In this document: in pieces, positions 1 through 10,791 of the stretch
Position numbering within the stretch: position 1 is the first letter of the stretch
How the letters are laid out: each line of letters starts with the position of its first letter
Assembly: GCA_914767715.1 (NCBI GenBank)
Contig: OU612067.1
Coordinates: 20,620,162 to 20,684,161, forward strand
Source of the DNA: Membranipora membranacea
Lineage: Eukaryota > Bryozoa > Gymnolaemata > Cheilostomatida > Membraniporidae
DNA: 64,000 bases
Reading direction: 5' to 3'
Notes under the pieces: generated by a model
Databases searched by the model: none
Told to the model about the DNA's origin: nothing
Seen by the model: only the letters and a program-made list of their open reading frames with translations
Translations under genes and position numbers: made by a program

Positions 1-15
1 TGGCCGTAAAAAAAG

Positions 16-33
16 CAAAGGGTCCCCCCTTTG
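16..33. repeat. Conserved 7-bp dyad (hairpin-capable), first example
   Basis: The segment reads caaaggg, then tccc, then ccctttg: a perfect 7-bp inverted repeat around a 4-nt loop. It recurs in almost every monomer. The commonest changes are in the C run (five or seven C), which alter the loop and leave the stem. Whether it forms in DNA or RNA is unknown. It could also be a protein-binding dyad or a chance feature copied with the repeat. Confidence 0.6.
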
Positions 34-106
34 TTACTTTTTTTAATTTTAAAGTCGCTCTCATTTCCGTTCTATTTATCGTAGGATCTTCATATTCTGG
101 AATTTG

Positions 107-125
107 AATGAGGCCAATGAGGCCA
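107..125. repeat. 9-bp internal tandem duplication (aatgaggcc x2), first example
   Basis: Positions 107-115 and 116-124 are the same 9-mer, aatgaggcc, and position 125 continues the period, giving 19 nt of period 9. It is present in nearly every monomer. It is the site of an exact one-unit deletion near 26816 and one edge of a 20-bp deletion near 61201, so it behaves as a slippage or exchange site. Confidence 0.8.
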
Positions 126-245
126 TCAACTGGTCCGAGTTTGAAAGAATTCCGATGGCTATTTAAATTTTTTACCCTGCGTTTGGCATGTTTTTTAATG
201 ACAAAAGTGGCCCTCGTTAAAAATGTCGCTGACGCCAAAATAAAA

Positions 246-256
246 GGGGCAGCCCC
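246..256. repeat. Odd palindrome ggggc-a-gcccc, first example
   Basis: This 11-bp palindrome of two 5-bp G/C arms around one A is the most GC-rich spot of an otherwise AT-rich monomer. It is conserved in most copies. It is altered to gaggcagcccc in a set of related monomers (for example near 24617, 31620, 31955, 34626, 36964 and 37298), which serves as a lineage marker. No function can be assigned. Confidence 0.5.
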
Positions 257-3200
257 AAACGGGTTTCAGTTCCAAAGTCAGCATGAAATTCCCCACGGTT
301 TACAGTAGGTTAGGAGGAAATCTATTTTTTGAACTGGCCGTAAAAAAAGCAAAGGGTCCCCCCTTTGTTACTTTTTTTAATTTTAAAGTCGCTCTCATTT
401 CCGTTCTATTTATCGTAGGATCTTCATATTCTGGAATTTGAATGAGGCCAATGAGGCCATCAACTGGTCCGAGTTTGAGAGAATTCCGATGGATATTTAA
501 ATTTTTTACCCTGCGTTTGGCATGTTTTTTAATGACAAAAGTGGCCCTCATTAAAAGTGTCGCTGACGCCAAACTAAAAGGGGCAGCCCCAAACGGGTTT
601 CAGTTCCAAAGTCAGCATGAAATTCCCCACGGTTTACAGTAGGTTAGGAGGAAATCTATTTTTTGAACTGGCCGTAAAAAAAGCAAAGGGTCCCCCCTTT
701 GTTACTTTTTTTAATTTTAAAGTCGCTCTCATTTCCGTTCTATTTATCGTAGGATCTTCATATTCTGGAATTTGAATGAGGCCAATGAGGCCATCAACTG
801 GTCCGAGTTTGAAAGAATTCCGATGGCTATTTAAATTTTTTACCCTGCGTTTGGCATGTTTTTTAATGACAAAAGTGGCCCTCGTTAAAAATGTCGCTGA
901 CGCCAAACTAAAAGGGGCAGCCCCAAACGGGTTTCAGTTCCAAAGTCAGCATGAAATTCCCCACGGTTTACCGTAGGTTAGGAGGAAATCTATTTTTTGA
1001 ACTGGCCGTAAAAAAAGCAAAGGGTCCCCCCTTTGTTACATTTTTTAATTTTAAAGTCGCTCTCATTTCCGTTCTATTTATCGTAGGATCTTCATATTCT
1101 GGAATTTGAATGAGGCCAATGAGGCCATCAACTGGTCCGAGTTTGAGAGAATTCCGATGGATATTTAAATTTTTTACCCTGCGTTTGGCATGTTTTATAA
1201 TGACAAAAGTGGCCCTCGTTAAAAGTGTCGCTGACGCCAAACTAAAAGGGGCAGCCCCAAACGGGTTTCAGTTCCAAAGTCAGCATGAAATTCCCCACGG
1301 TTTACAGTAGGTTAGGAGGAAATCTATTTTTTGAACTGGCCGTAAAAAAAGCAAAGGGTCCCCCCTTTGTTACTTTTTTTAATTTTAAAGTCGCTCTCAT
1401 TTCCGTTCTATTTATCGTAGGATCTTCATATTCTGGAATTTGAATGAGGCCAATGAGGCCATCAACTGGTCCGAGTTTGAAAGAATTCCGATGGCTATTT
1501 AAATTTTTTACCCTGCGTTTGGCATGTTTTTTAATGACAAAAGTGGCCCTCGTTAAAAATGTCGCTGACGCCAAACTAAAAGGGGCAGCCCCAAACGGGT
1601 TTCAGTTCCAAAGTCAGCATGAAATTCCCCACGGTTTACAGTAGGTTAGGAGGAAATCCATTTTTTGAACTGGCCGTAAAAAAAGCAAAGGGTCCCCCCT
1701 TTGTTACTTTTTTTAATTTTAAAGTCGCTCTCATTTCCGTTCTATTTATCGTAGGATCTTCATATTCTGGAATTTGAATGAGGCCAATGAGGCCATCAAC
1801 TGGTCCGAGTTTGAGAGAATTCCGATGGATATTTAAATTTTTTACCCTGCGTTTGGCATGTTTTTTAATGACAAAAGTGGCCCTCGTTAAAAGAGTCGCT
1901 GACGCCAAACTAAAAGGGGCAGCCCCAAACGGGTTTCAGTTCCAAAGTCAGCATGAAATTCCCCACGGTTTACAGTAGGTTAGGAGGAAATCTATTTTTT
2001 GGACTGGCCGTAAAAAAAGCAAAGGGTCCCTCCTTTGTTACTTTTTTTAATTTTAAAGTCGCTCTCATTTCCGTTCTATTTATCGTAGGATCTTCATATT
2101 CTGGAATTTGAATGAGGCCAATGAGGCCATCAACTGGTCCGAGTTTGAAAGAATTCCGATGGCTATTTAAATTTTTTACCCTGCGTTTGGCATGTTTTTT
2201 AATGACAAAAGTGGCCCTCGTTAAAAATGTCGCTGACGCCAAACTAAAAGGGGCAGCCCCAAACGGGTTTCAGTTCCAAAGTCAGCATGAAATTCCCCAC
2301 GGTTTACAGTAGGTTAGGAGGAAATCTATTTTTTGAACTGGCCGTAAAAAAAGCAAAGGGTCCCCCCTTTGTTACTTTTGTTAATTTTAAAGTCGCTCTC
2401 ATTTCCGTTCTATTTATCGTAGGATCTTCATATTCTGGAATTTGAATGAGGCCAATGAGGCCATCAACTGGTCCGAGTTTGAGAGAATTCCGATGGATAT
2501 TTAAATTTTTTACCCTGCGTTTGGCATGTTTTTTAATGACAAAAGTGGCCCTCGTTAAAAGTGTCGCTGACGCCAAACTAAAAGGGGCAGCCCCAAACGG
2601 GTTTCAGTTCCAAAGTCAGCATGAAATTCCCCACGGTTTACAGTAGGTTAGGAGGAAATCTATTTTTTGGACTGGCCGTAAAAAAAGCAAAGGGTCCCCC
2701 CTTTGTTACTTTTTTTAATTTTAAAGTCGCTCTCATTTCCGTTCTATTTATCGTAGGATCTTCATATTCTGGAATTTGAATGAGGCCAATGAGGCCATCA
2801 ACTGGTCCGAGTTTGAAAGAATTCCGATGGCTATTTAAATTTTTTACCCTGCGTTTGGCATGTTTTTTAATGACAAAAGTGGCCCTCGTTAAAAATGTCG
2901 CTGACGCCAAACTAAAAGGGGCAGCCCCAAACGGGTTTCAGTTCCAAAGTCAGCATGAAATTCCCCACGGTTTACAGTAGGTTAGGAGGAAATCTATTTT
3001 TTGAACTGGCCGTAAAAAAAGCAAAGGGTCCCCCCTTTGTTACTTTTTTTAATTTTAAAGTCGCTCTCATTTCCGTTCTATTTATCGTAGGATCTTCATA
3101 TTCTGTAATTTGAATGAGGCCAATGAGGCCATCAACTGGTCCGAGTTTGAGAGAATTCCGATGGATATTTAAAGTTTTTACCCTGCGTTTGGCATGTTTT

Positions 3201-4783
3201 TTAATGACAAAAGTGGCCCTCGTTAAAAGTGTCGCTGACGCCAAACTAAAAGGGGCAGCCCCAAACGGGTTTCAGTTCCAAAGTCAGCATGAAATTCCCC
3301 ACGGTTTACAGTAGGTTAGGAGGAAATCTATTTTTTGAACTGGCCGTAAAAAAAGCAAAGGGTCCCCCCTTTGTTACTTTTTTTAATTTTAAAGTCGCTC
3401 TCATTTCCGTTCTATTTATCGTAGGATCTTCATATTCTGGAATTTGAATGAGGCCAATGGGGCCATCAACTGGTCCGAGTTTGAAAGAATTCCGATGGCT
3501 ATTTAAATTTTTTACCCTGCGTTTGGCATGTTTTTTAATGACAAAAGTGGCCCTCGTTAAAAATGTCGCTGACGCCAAACTAAAAGGCGCAGCCCCAAAC
3601 GGGTTTAAGTTCAAAAGTCAGCATGAAATTCCCCACGGATTACAGTAGGTTAGGAGGAAATCTATTTTTTGAACTGGCCGTAAAAAAAGCAAAGGGTCCC
3701 CCCTTTGTGACTTTTTTTAATTTTAAATTCGCTCTCATTTCCGTTCTATTTATCGTAGGATCTTCATATTCTGGAATTTGAATGAGGCCAATGAGGCCAT
3801 CAACTGGTCCGAGTTTGAGAGAATTCCGATGGATATTTAAATTTTTTACCCTGCGTTTGGCATGTTTTTTAATGACAAAAGTGGCCCTCGTTAAAAGTGT
3901 CGCTGCCGCCAAACTAAAAGGGGCAGCCCCAAACGGGTTTCAGTTCCAAAGTCAGCATGAAATTCCCCACGGTTTACAGTAGGTTAGGAGGAAATCTATT
4001 TTTTGAACTGGCCGTAAAAAAAGCAAAGGGTCCCCCCTTTGTTACTTTTTTTAATTTTAAAGTCGCTCTCATTTCCGTTCTATTTATCGTAGGATCTTCA
4101 TATTCTGGAATTTGAATGAGGCCAATGAGGCCATCAACTGGTCCGAGTTTGAAAGAATTCCGATGGCTATTTAAATTTTTTACCCTGCGTTTGGCATGTT
4201 TTTTAATGACAAAAGTGGCCCTCGTTAAAAATGTCGCTGACGCCAAACTAAAAGGGGCAGCCCCAAACGGGTTTCAGTTCCAAAGTCAGCATGAAATTCC
4301 CCACGGTTTACAGTAGGTTAGGAGGAAATCTATTTTTTGAACTGGCCGTAAAAAAAGCAAAGGGTCCCCCCTTTGTTACTTTTTTTAATTTTAAAGTCGC
4401 TCTCATTTCCGTTCTATTTATCGTAGGATCTTCATATTCTGGAATTTGAATGAGGCCAATGAGGCCATCAACTGGTCCGAGTTTGAGAGAATTCCGATGG
4501 ATATTTAAATTTTTTACCCTGTGTTTGGCATGTTTTTTAATGACAAAAGTGGCCCTCGTTAAAAGTGTCGCTGACGCCAAACTAAAAGGGGCAGCCCCAA
4601 ACGGGTTTCAGTTCCAAAGTCAGCATGAAATTCCCCACGGTTTACAGTAGGTTAGGAGGAAATCTATTTTTTGAACTGGCCGTAAAAAAAGCAAAGGGTC
4701 CCCCCTTTGTTACTTTTTTTAATTTTAAAGTCGCTCTCATTTCCGTTCTATTTATCGTAGGATCTTCATATTCTGGAATTTGA

Positions 4784-6118
4784 ATGAGGCCAATGAGGCC
4801 ATCAACTGGTCCGAGTTTGAAAGAATTCCGATGGCTATTTAAATTTTTTACCCTGCGTTTGGCATGTTTTTTAATGACAAAAGTGGCCCTCGTTAAAAAT
4901 GTCGCTGACGCCAAACTAAAAGGGGCAGCCCCAAACGGGTTTCAGTTCCAAAGTCAGCATGAAATTCCCCACGGTTTACAGTAGGTTAGGAGGAAATCTA
5001 TTTTTTGAACTGGCCGTAAAAAAAGCAAAGGGTCCCCCCTTTGTTACTTTTTTAATTTTAAAGTCGCTCTCATTTCCGTTCTATTTATCGTAGGATCTTC
5101 ATATTCTGGAATTTGAATGAGGCCAATGAGGCCATCAACTGGTCCGAGTTTGAAAGAATTCCGATGGCTATTTAAATTTTTTACCCTGCGTTTGGCATGT
5201 TTTTTAATGACAAAAGTGGCCCTCGTTAAAAATGTCGCTGACGCCAAACTAAAAGGGGCAGCCCCAAACGGGTTTCAGTTCCAAAGTCAGCTTGAAATTC
5301 CCCACGGTTTACAGTAGGTTAGGAGGAAATCTTTTTTTTGAACTGGCCGTAAAAAAAGCAAAGGGTCCCCCCTTTGTTACTTTTTTTAATTTTAAAGTCG
5401 CTCTCATTTCCGTTCTATTTATCGTAGGATCTTCATATTCTGGAATTTGAATGAGGCCAATGAGGCCATCAACTGGTCCGAGTTTGAAAGAATTCCGATG
5501 GCTATTTAAATTTTTTACCCTGCGTTTGGCATGTTTTTTAATGACAAAAGTGGCCCTCGTTAAAAATGTCGCTGACGCCAAACTAAAAGGGGCAGCCCCA
5601 AACGGGTTTCAGTTCCAAAGTCAGCATGAAATTCCCCACGGTTTACCATAGGTTAGGAGGAAATCTATTTTTTGGACTGGCCGTAAAAAAAGCAAAGGGT
5701 CCCCCCTTTGTTACTTTTTTTAATTTTAAAGTCGCTCTCATTTCCGTTCTATTTATCGTAGGATCTTCATATTCTGGAATTTGAATGAGGCCAATGAGGC
5801 CATCAACTGGTCCAAGTTTGAAAGAATTCCGATGGCTATTTAAATTTTTTACCCTGCGTTTGGCATGTTTTTTAATGACAAAAGTGGCCCTCGTTAAAAA
5901 TGTCGCTGAAGCCAAACTAAAAGGGGCAGCCCCAAACGGGTTTCAGTTCCAAAGTCAGCATGAAATTCCCCACGGTTTACAGTAGGTTAGGAGGAAATCT
6001 ATTTTTTGAACTGTCCGTAAAAAAAGCAAAGGGTCCCCCCTTTGTTACTTTTTTTAATTTTAAAGTCGCTCTCATTTCCGTTCTATTTATTGTAGGATCT
6101 TCATATTCTGGAATTTGA
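4784..6118. repeat. Run of four type A monomers
   Basis: Monomers at 4784, 5117, 5451 and 5785 are all type A and interrupt the A-B alternation. The spacing from 4784 to 5117 is 333 bp because one T is missing from the T7 run near 5045. The copy at 5117 carries the private change cagcttgaaat (normally cagcatgaaat), which recurs at 8120, 8788 and 9456. Confidence 0.85.
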
Positions 6119-9100
6119 ATGAGGCCAATGAGGCCATCAACTGGTCCGAGTTTGAGAGAATTCCGATGGATATTTAAAGTTTTTACCCTGCGTTTGGCAT
6201 GTTTTTTAATGACAAAAGTGGCCCTCGTTAAAAGTGTCGCTGACGCCAAACTAAAGGGGGCAGCCCCAAACGGGTTTCAGTTCCAAAGTCAGCATGAAAT
6301 TCCCCACGGTTTACAGTAGGTTAGGAGGAAATCTATTTTTTGAACTGGCCGTAAAAAAAGCAAAGGGTCCCCCCTTTGTTACTTTTTTTAATTTTAAAGT
6401 CGCTCTCATTTCCGATCTATTTATCGTAGGATCTTCATATTCTGGAATTTGAATGAGGCCAATGAGGCCATCAACTGGTCCGAGTTTGAAAGAATTCCGA
6501 TGGCTATTTAAATTTTTTACCCTGCGTTTGGCATGTTTTTTAATGACAAAAGTGGCCCTCGTTAAAAATGTCGCTGACGCCAAACTAAAAGGGGCAGCCC
6601 CAAACAAGTTTCAGTTCCAAAGTCAGCGTGAAATTCCCCACGGTTTACAGTAGGTTAGGAGGAAATCTATTTTTTGAACTGGCGGTAAGAAAAGCAAAGG
6701 GTCCCCCTTTGTTACTTTTTTTAATTTTAAAGTCGCTCTCATTTCCGTTCTATTTATCGTAGGATCTTCATATTCTGGAATTTGAATGAGGCCAATGAGG
6801 CCATCAACTGGTCCGAGTTTGAAAGAATTCCGATGGCTATTTAAATTTTTTACCCTGCGTTTGGCATGTTTTTTAATGACAAAAGTGGCCCTCGTTAAAA
6901 ATGTCGCTGACGCCAAACTAAAAGGGGCAGCCCCAAACGGGTTTCAGTTCCAAAGTCAGCATGAAATTCCCCACGGTTTACAGTAGGTAAGAAGGAAATC
7001 TATTTTTTGAACTGGCCGTAAAAAAAGCAAAGGGTCCCCCCTTTGTTACTTTTTTTAATTTTAAAGTCGCTCTCATTTCCGTTCTATTTATCGTAGGATC
7101 TTCATATTCTGGAATTTGAATGAGGCCAATGAGGCCATCAACTGGTCCGAGTTTGAGAGAATTCCGATGGATATTTAAATTTTTTACCCTGCGTTTGGCA
7201 TGTTTTTTAATGACAAAAGTGGCCCTCGTTAAAAGTGTCGCTGACGCCAAACTAAAAGGGGCAGCCCCAAACGGGTTTCAGTTCCAAAGTCAGCATGAAA
7301 TTCCCCACGGTTTACAGTAGGTTAGGAGGAAATCTATTTTTTGAACTGGCGGTAAAAAAAGCAAAGGGTCCCCCTTTGTTACTTTTTTTAATTTTAAAGT
7401 CGCTCTCATTTCCGTTCTATTTATCGTAGGATCTTCATATTCTGGAATTTGAATGAGGCCAATGAGGCCATCAACTGGCCCGAGTTTGAGAGAATTCCGA
7501 TGGATATTTAAATTTTTTACCCTGCGTTTGGCATGTTTTTTAATGACAAAAGTGGCCCTCGTTAAAAGTGTCGCTGACGCCAAACTAAAAGGGGCAGCCC
7601 CAAACGGGTTTCAGTTCCAAAGTCAGCATGAAATTCCCCACGGTTTACAGTAGGTTAGGAGGAAATCTATTTTTTGAACTGGCCGTAAAAAAAGCAAAGG
7701 GTCCCCCCTTTGTTACTTTTTTTAATTTTAAAGTCGCTCTCATTTCCGTTCTATTTATCGTAGGATCTTCATATTCTGGAATTTGAATGAGGCCAATGAG
7801 GCCATCAACTGGTCCGAGTTTGAAAGAATTCCGATGGCTATTTAAATTTTTTACCCTGCGTTTGGCATGTTTTTTAATGACAAAAGTGGCCCTCGTTAAA
7901 AATGTCGCTGACGCCAAACTAAAAGGGGCAGCCCCAAACGGGTTTCAGTTCCAAAGTCAGCATGAAATTCCCCACGGTTTACAGTAGGTTAGGAGGAAAT
8001 CTATTTTTTGAACTGGCCGTAAAAAAAGCAAAGGGTCCCCCCTTTGTTACTTTTTTAATTTTAAAGTCGCTCTCATTTCCGTTCTATTTATCGTAGGATC
8101 TTCATATTCTGGAATTTGAATGAGGCCAATGAGGCCATCAACTGGTCCGAGTTTGAAAGAATTCCGATGGCTATTTAAATTTTTTACCCTGCGTTTGGCA
8201 TGTTTTTTAATGACAAAAGTGGCCCTCGTTAAAAATGTCGCTGACGCCAAACTAAAAGGGGCAGCCCCAAACGGGTTTCAGTTCCAAAGTCAGCTTGAAA
8301 TTCCCCACGGTTTACAGTAGGTTAGGAGGAAATCTATTTTTTGAACTGGCCGTAAAAAAAGCAAAGGGTCCCCCCTTTGTTACTTTTTTTAATTTTAAAG
8401 TCGCTCTCATTTCCGTTCTATTTATCGTAGGATCTTCATATTCTGGAATTTGAATGAGGCCAATGAGGCCATCAACTGGTCCGAGTTTGAGAGAATTCCG
8501 ATGGATATTTAAATTTTTTACCCTGCGTTTGGCATGTTTTTTAATGACAAAAGTGGCCCTCGTTAAAATTGTCGCTGACGCCAAACTAAAAGGGGCAGCC
8601 CCAAACGGGTTTCAGTTCCAAAGTCAGCATGAAATTCCCCACGGTTTACAGTAGGTTAGGAGGAAATCTATTTTTTGAACTGGCCGTAAAAAAAGCAAAG
8701 GGTCCCCCCTTTGTTACTTTTTTTAATTTTAAAGTCGCTCTCATTTCCGTTCTATTTATCGTAGGATCTTCATATTCTGGAATTTGAATGAGGCCAATGA
8801 GGCCATCAACTGGTCCGAGTTTGAAAGAATTCCGATGGCTATTTAAATTTTTTACCCTGCGTTTGGCATGTTTTTTAATGACAAAAGTGGCCCTCGTTAA
8901 AAATGTCGCTGACGCCAAACTAAAAGGGGCAGCCCCAAACGGGTTTCAGTTCCAAAGTCAGCTTGAAATTCCCCACGGTTTACAGTAGGTTAGGAGGAAA
9001 TCTATTTTTTGAACTGGCCGTAAAAAAAGCAAAGGGTCCCCCCTTTGTTACTTTTTTTAATTTTAAAGTCGCTCTCATTTCCGTTCTATTTATCGTAGGA

Positions 9101-10791
9101 TCTTCATATTCTGGAATTTGAATGAGGCCAATGAGGCCATCAACTGGTCCGAGTTTGAGAGAATTCCGATGGATATTTAAATTTTTTACCCTGCGTTTGG
9201 CATGTTTTTTAATGACAAAAGTGGCCCTCGTTAAAAGTGTCGCTGACGCCAAACTAAAAGGGGCAGCCCCAAACGGGTTTCAGTTCCAAAGTCAGCATGA
9301 AATTCCCCACGGTTTACAGTAGGTTAGGAGGAAATCTATTTTTTGAACTGGCCGTAAAAAAAGCAAAGGGTCCCCCCTTTGTTACTTTTTTTAATTTTAA
9401 AGTCGCTCTCATTTCCGTTCTATTTATCGTAGGATCTTCATATTCTGGAATTTGAATGAGGCCAATGATGCCATCAACTGGTCCGAGTTTGAAAGAATTC
9501 CGATGGCTATTTAAATTTTTTACCCTGCGTTTGGCATGTTTTTTAATGACAAAAGTGGCCCTCGTTAAAAATGTCGCTGACGCCAAACTAAAAGGGGCAG
9601 CCCCAAACGGGTTTCAGTTCCAAAGTCAGCTTGAAATTCCCCACGGTTTACAGTAGGTTAGGAGGAAATCTATTTTTTGAACTGGCCGTAAAAAAAGCAA
9701 AGGGTCCCCCCTTTGTTACTTTTTTTAATTTTAAAGTCGCTCTCATTTCCGTTCTATTTATCGTAGGATCTTCATATTCTGGAATTTGAATGAGGCCAAT
9801 GAGGCCATCAACTGGTCCGAGTTTGAGAGAATTCCGATGGATATTTAAATTTTTTACCCTGCGTTTGGCATGTTTTTTAATGACAAAAGTGGCCCTCGTT
9901 AAAAGTGTCGCTGACGCCAAACTAAAAGGGGCAGCCCCAAACGGGTTTCAGTTCCAAAGTCAGCATGAAATTCCCCACGGTTTACAGTAGGTTAGGAGGA
10001 AATCTATTTTTTGAACTGGCCGTAAAAAAAGCAAAGGGTCCCCCCTTTGTTACTTTTTTTAATTTTAAAGTCGCTCTCATTTCCGTTCTATTTATCGTAG
10101 GATCTTCATATTCTGGAATTTGAATGAGGCCAATGATGCCATCAACTGGTCCGAGTTTGAAAGAATTCCGATGGCTATTTAAATTTTTTACCCTGCGTTT
10201 GGCATGTTTTTTAATGACAAAAGTGGCCCTCGTTAAAAATGTCGCTGACGCCAAACTAAAAGGGGCAGCCCCAAACGGGTTTCAGTTCCAAAGTCAGCAT
10301 GAAATTCCCCACGGTTTACAGTAGGTTAGGAGGAACTCTATTTTTTGAACTGGCCGTAAAAAAAGCAAAGGGTCCCCCCTTTGTTACTTTTTTTAATTTT
10401 AAAGTCGCTCTCATTTCCGTTCTATTTATCGTAGGATCTTCATATTCTGGAATTTGAGTGAGGCCAATGAGGCCATCAACTGGTCCGAGTTTGAGAGAAT
10501 TCCGATGGATATTTAAATTTTTTACCCTGCGTTTGGCATGTTTTTTAATGACAAAAGTGGCCCTCGTTAAAAGTGTCGCTGACGCCAAACTAAAAGGGGC
10601 AGCCCCAAACGGGTTTCAGTTCCAAAGTCAGCATGAAATTCCCCACGGCTTACAGTAGGTTAGGAGGAAATCTATTTTTTGAACTGGCCGTAAAAAAAGC
10701 AAAGGGTCCCCCCTTTGTTACTTTTTTTAATTTTAAAGTCGCTCTCATTTCCGTTCTATTTATCGTAGGATCTTCATATTCTGGAATTTGA
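5117..10791. repeat. Irregular A/B domain with repeated dimers
   Basis: Monomers 16-32 mix A and B without one fixed period. The 5117 and 8120 copies share both a T6 run (instead of T7) and cagcttgaaat, 3003 bp apart, which suggests a nine-monomer duplication. From 8454 to 10457 the array returns to A-B dimers. Here cagcttgaaat (8788, 9456) and ccaatgatgcc (9456, 10124) overlap stepwise, as expected when a dimer is copied next to itself and then mutates. No gene. Confidence 0.8.

Larger units (their letters stand above)
1..5116. repeat. Regular A-B dimeric domain (668-bp unit)
   Basis: Fifteen monomers alternate strictly A, B, A, B, so the effective repeat here is a 668-bp dimer. The alternation ends at 5117, where a second A follows the A at 4784. 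The monomer at 3448 is unusually diverged: it carries ggggcc for gaggcc, aggcgcagcc, gtttaagttcaaaag and ggattacag within about 200 bp. No gene is present. Confidence 0.88.

Noticed and set aside
232-246. Polyadenylation-like aataaa in monomer 1
   Set aside because: Created by a single private change (aaactaaaa to aaaataaaa). Not present in the other copies.
241-270. CENP-B box-like cggg in aaacgggtt
   Set aside because: The A-N-N-CGGG half is present, but the required TTCG eight bases before the CGGG is gcag here. No full CENP-B box in either orientation of the consensus.
108-308. Plus-strand open frame of about 66 codons starting at the ATG in gaATGAGGCC, repeated in nearly every monomer
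   Set aside because: It repeats only because the monomer repeats. A 334-bp period is not a multiple of three, so frames do not join. Differences between copies include stops (attctgatgg near 34197, 39541 and 42214), lost starts and frameshifts with no sign of selection. The protein has no domain I recognise.
300-572. Minus-strand open frame of about 90 codons, repeated in nearly every monomer
   Set aside because: It overlaps the plus frame on the opposite strand. It is shortened by every T6 run or C-run change and extended to 97, 102 or 110 codons by single substitutions. Most changes are amino-acid altering. Best explained as chance openness copied through the array.
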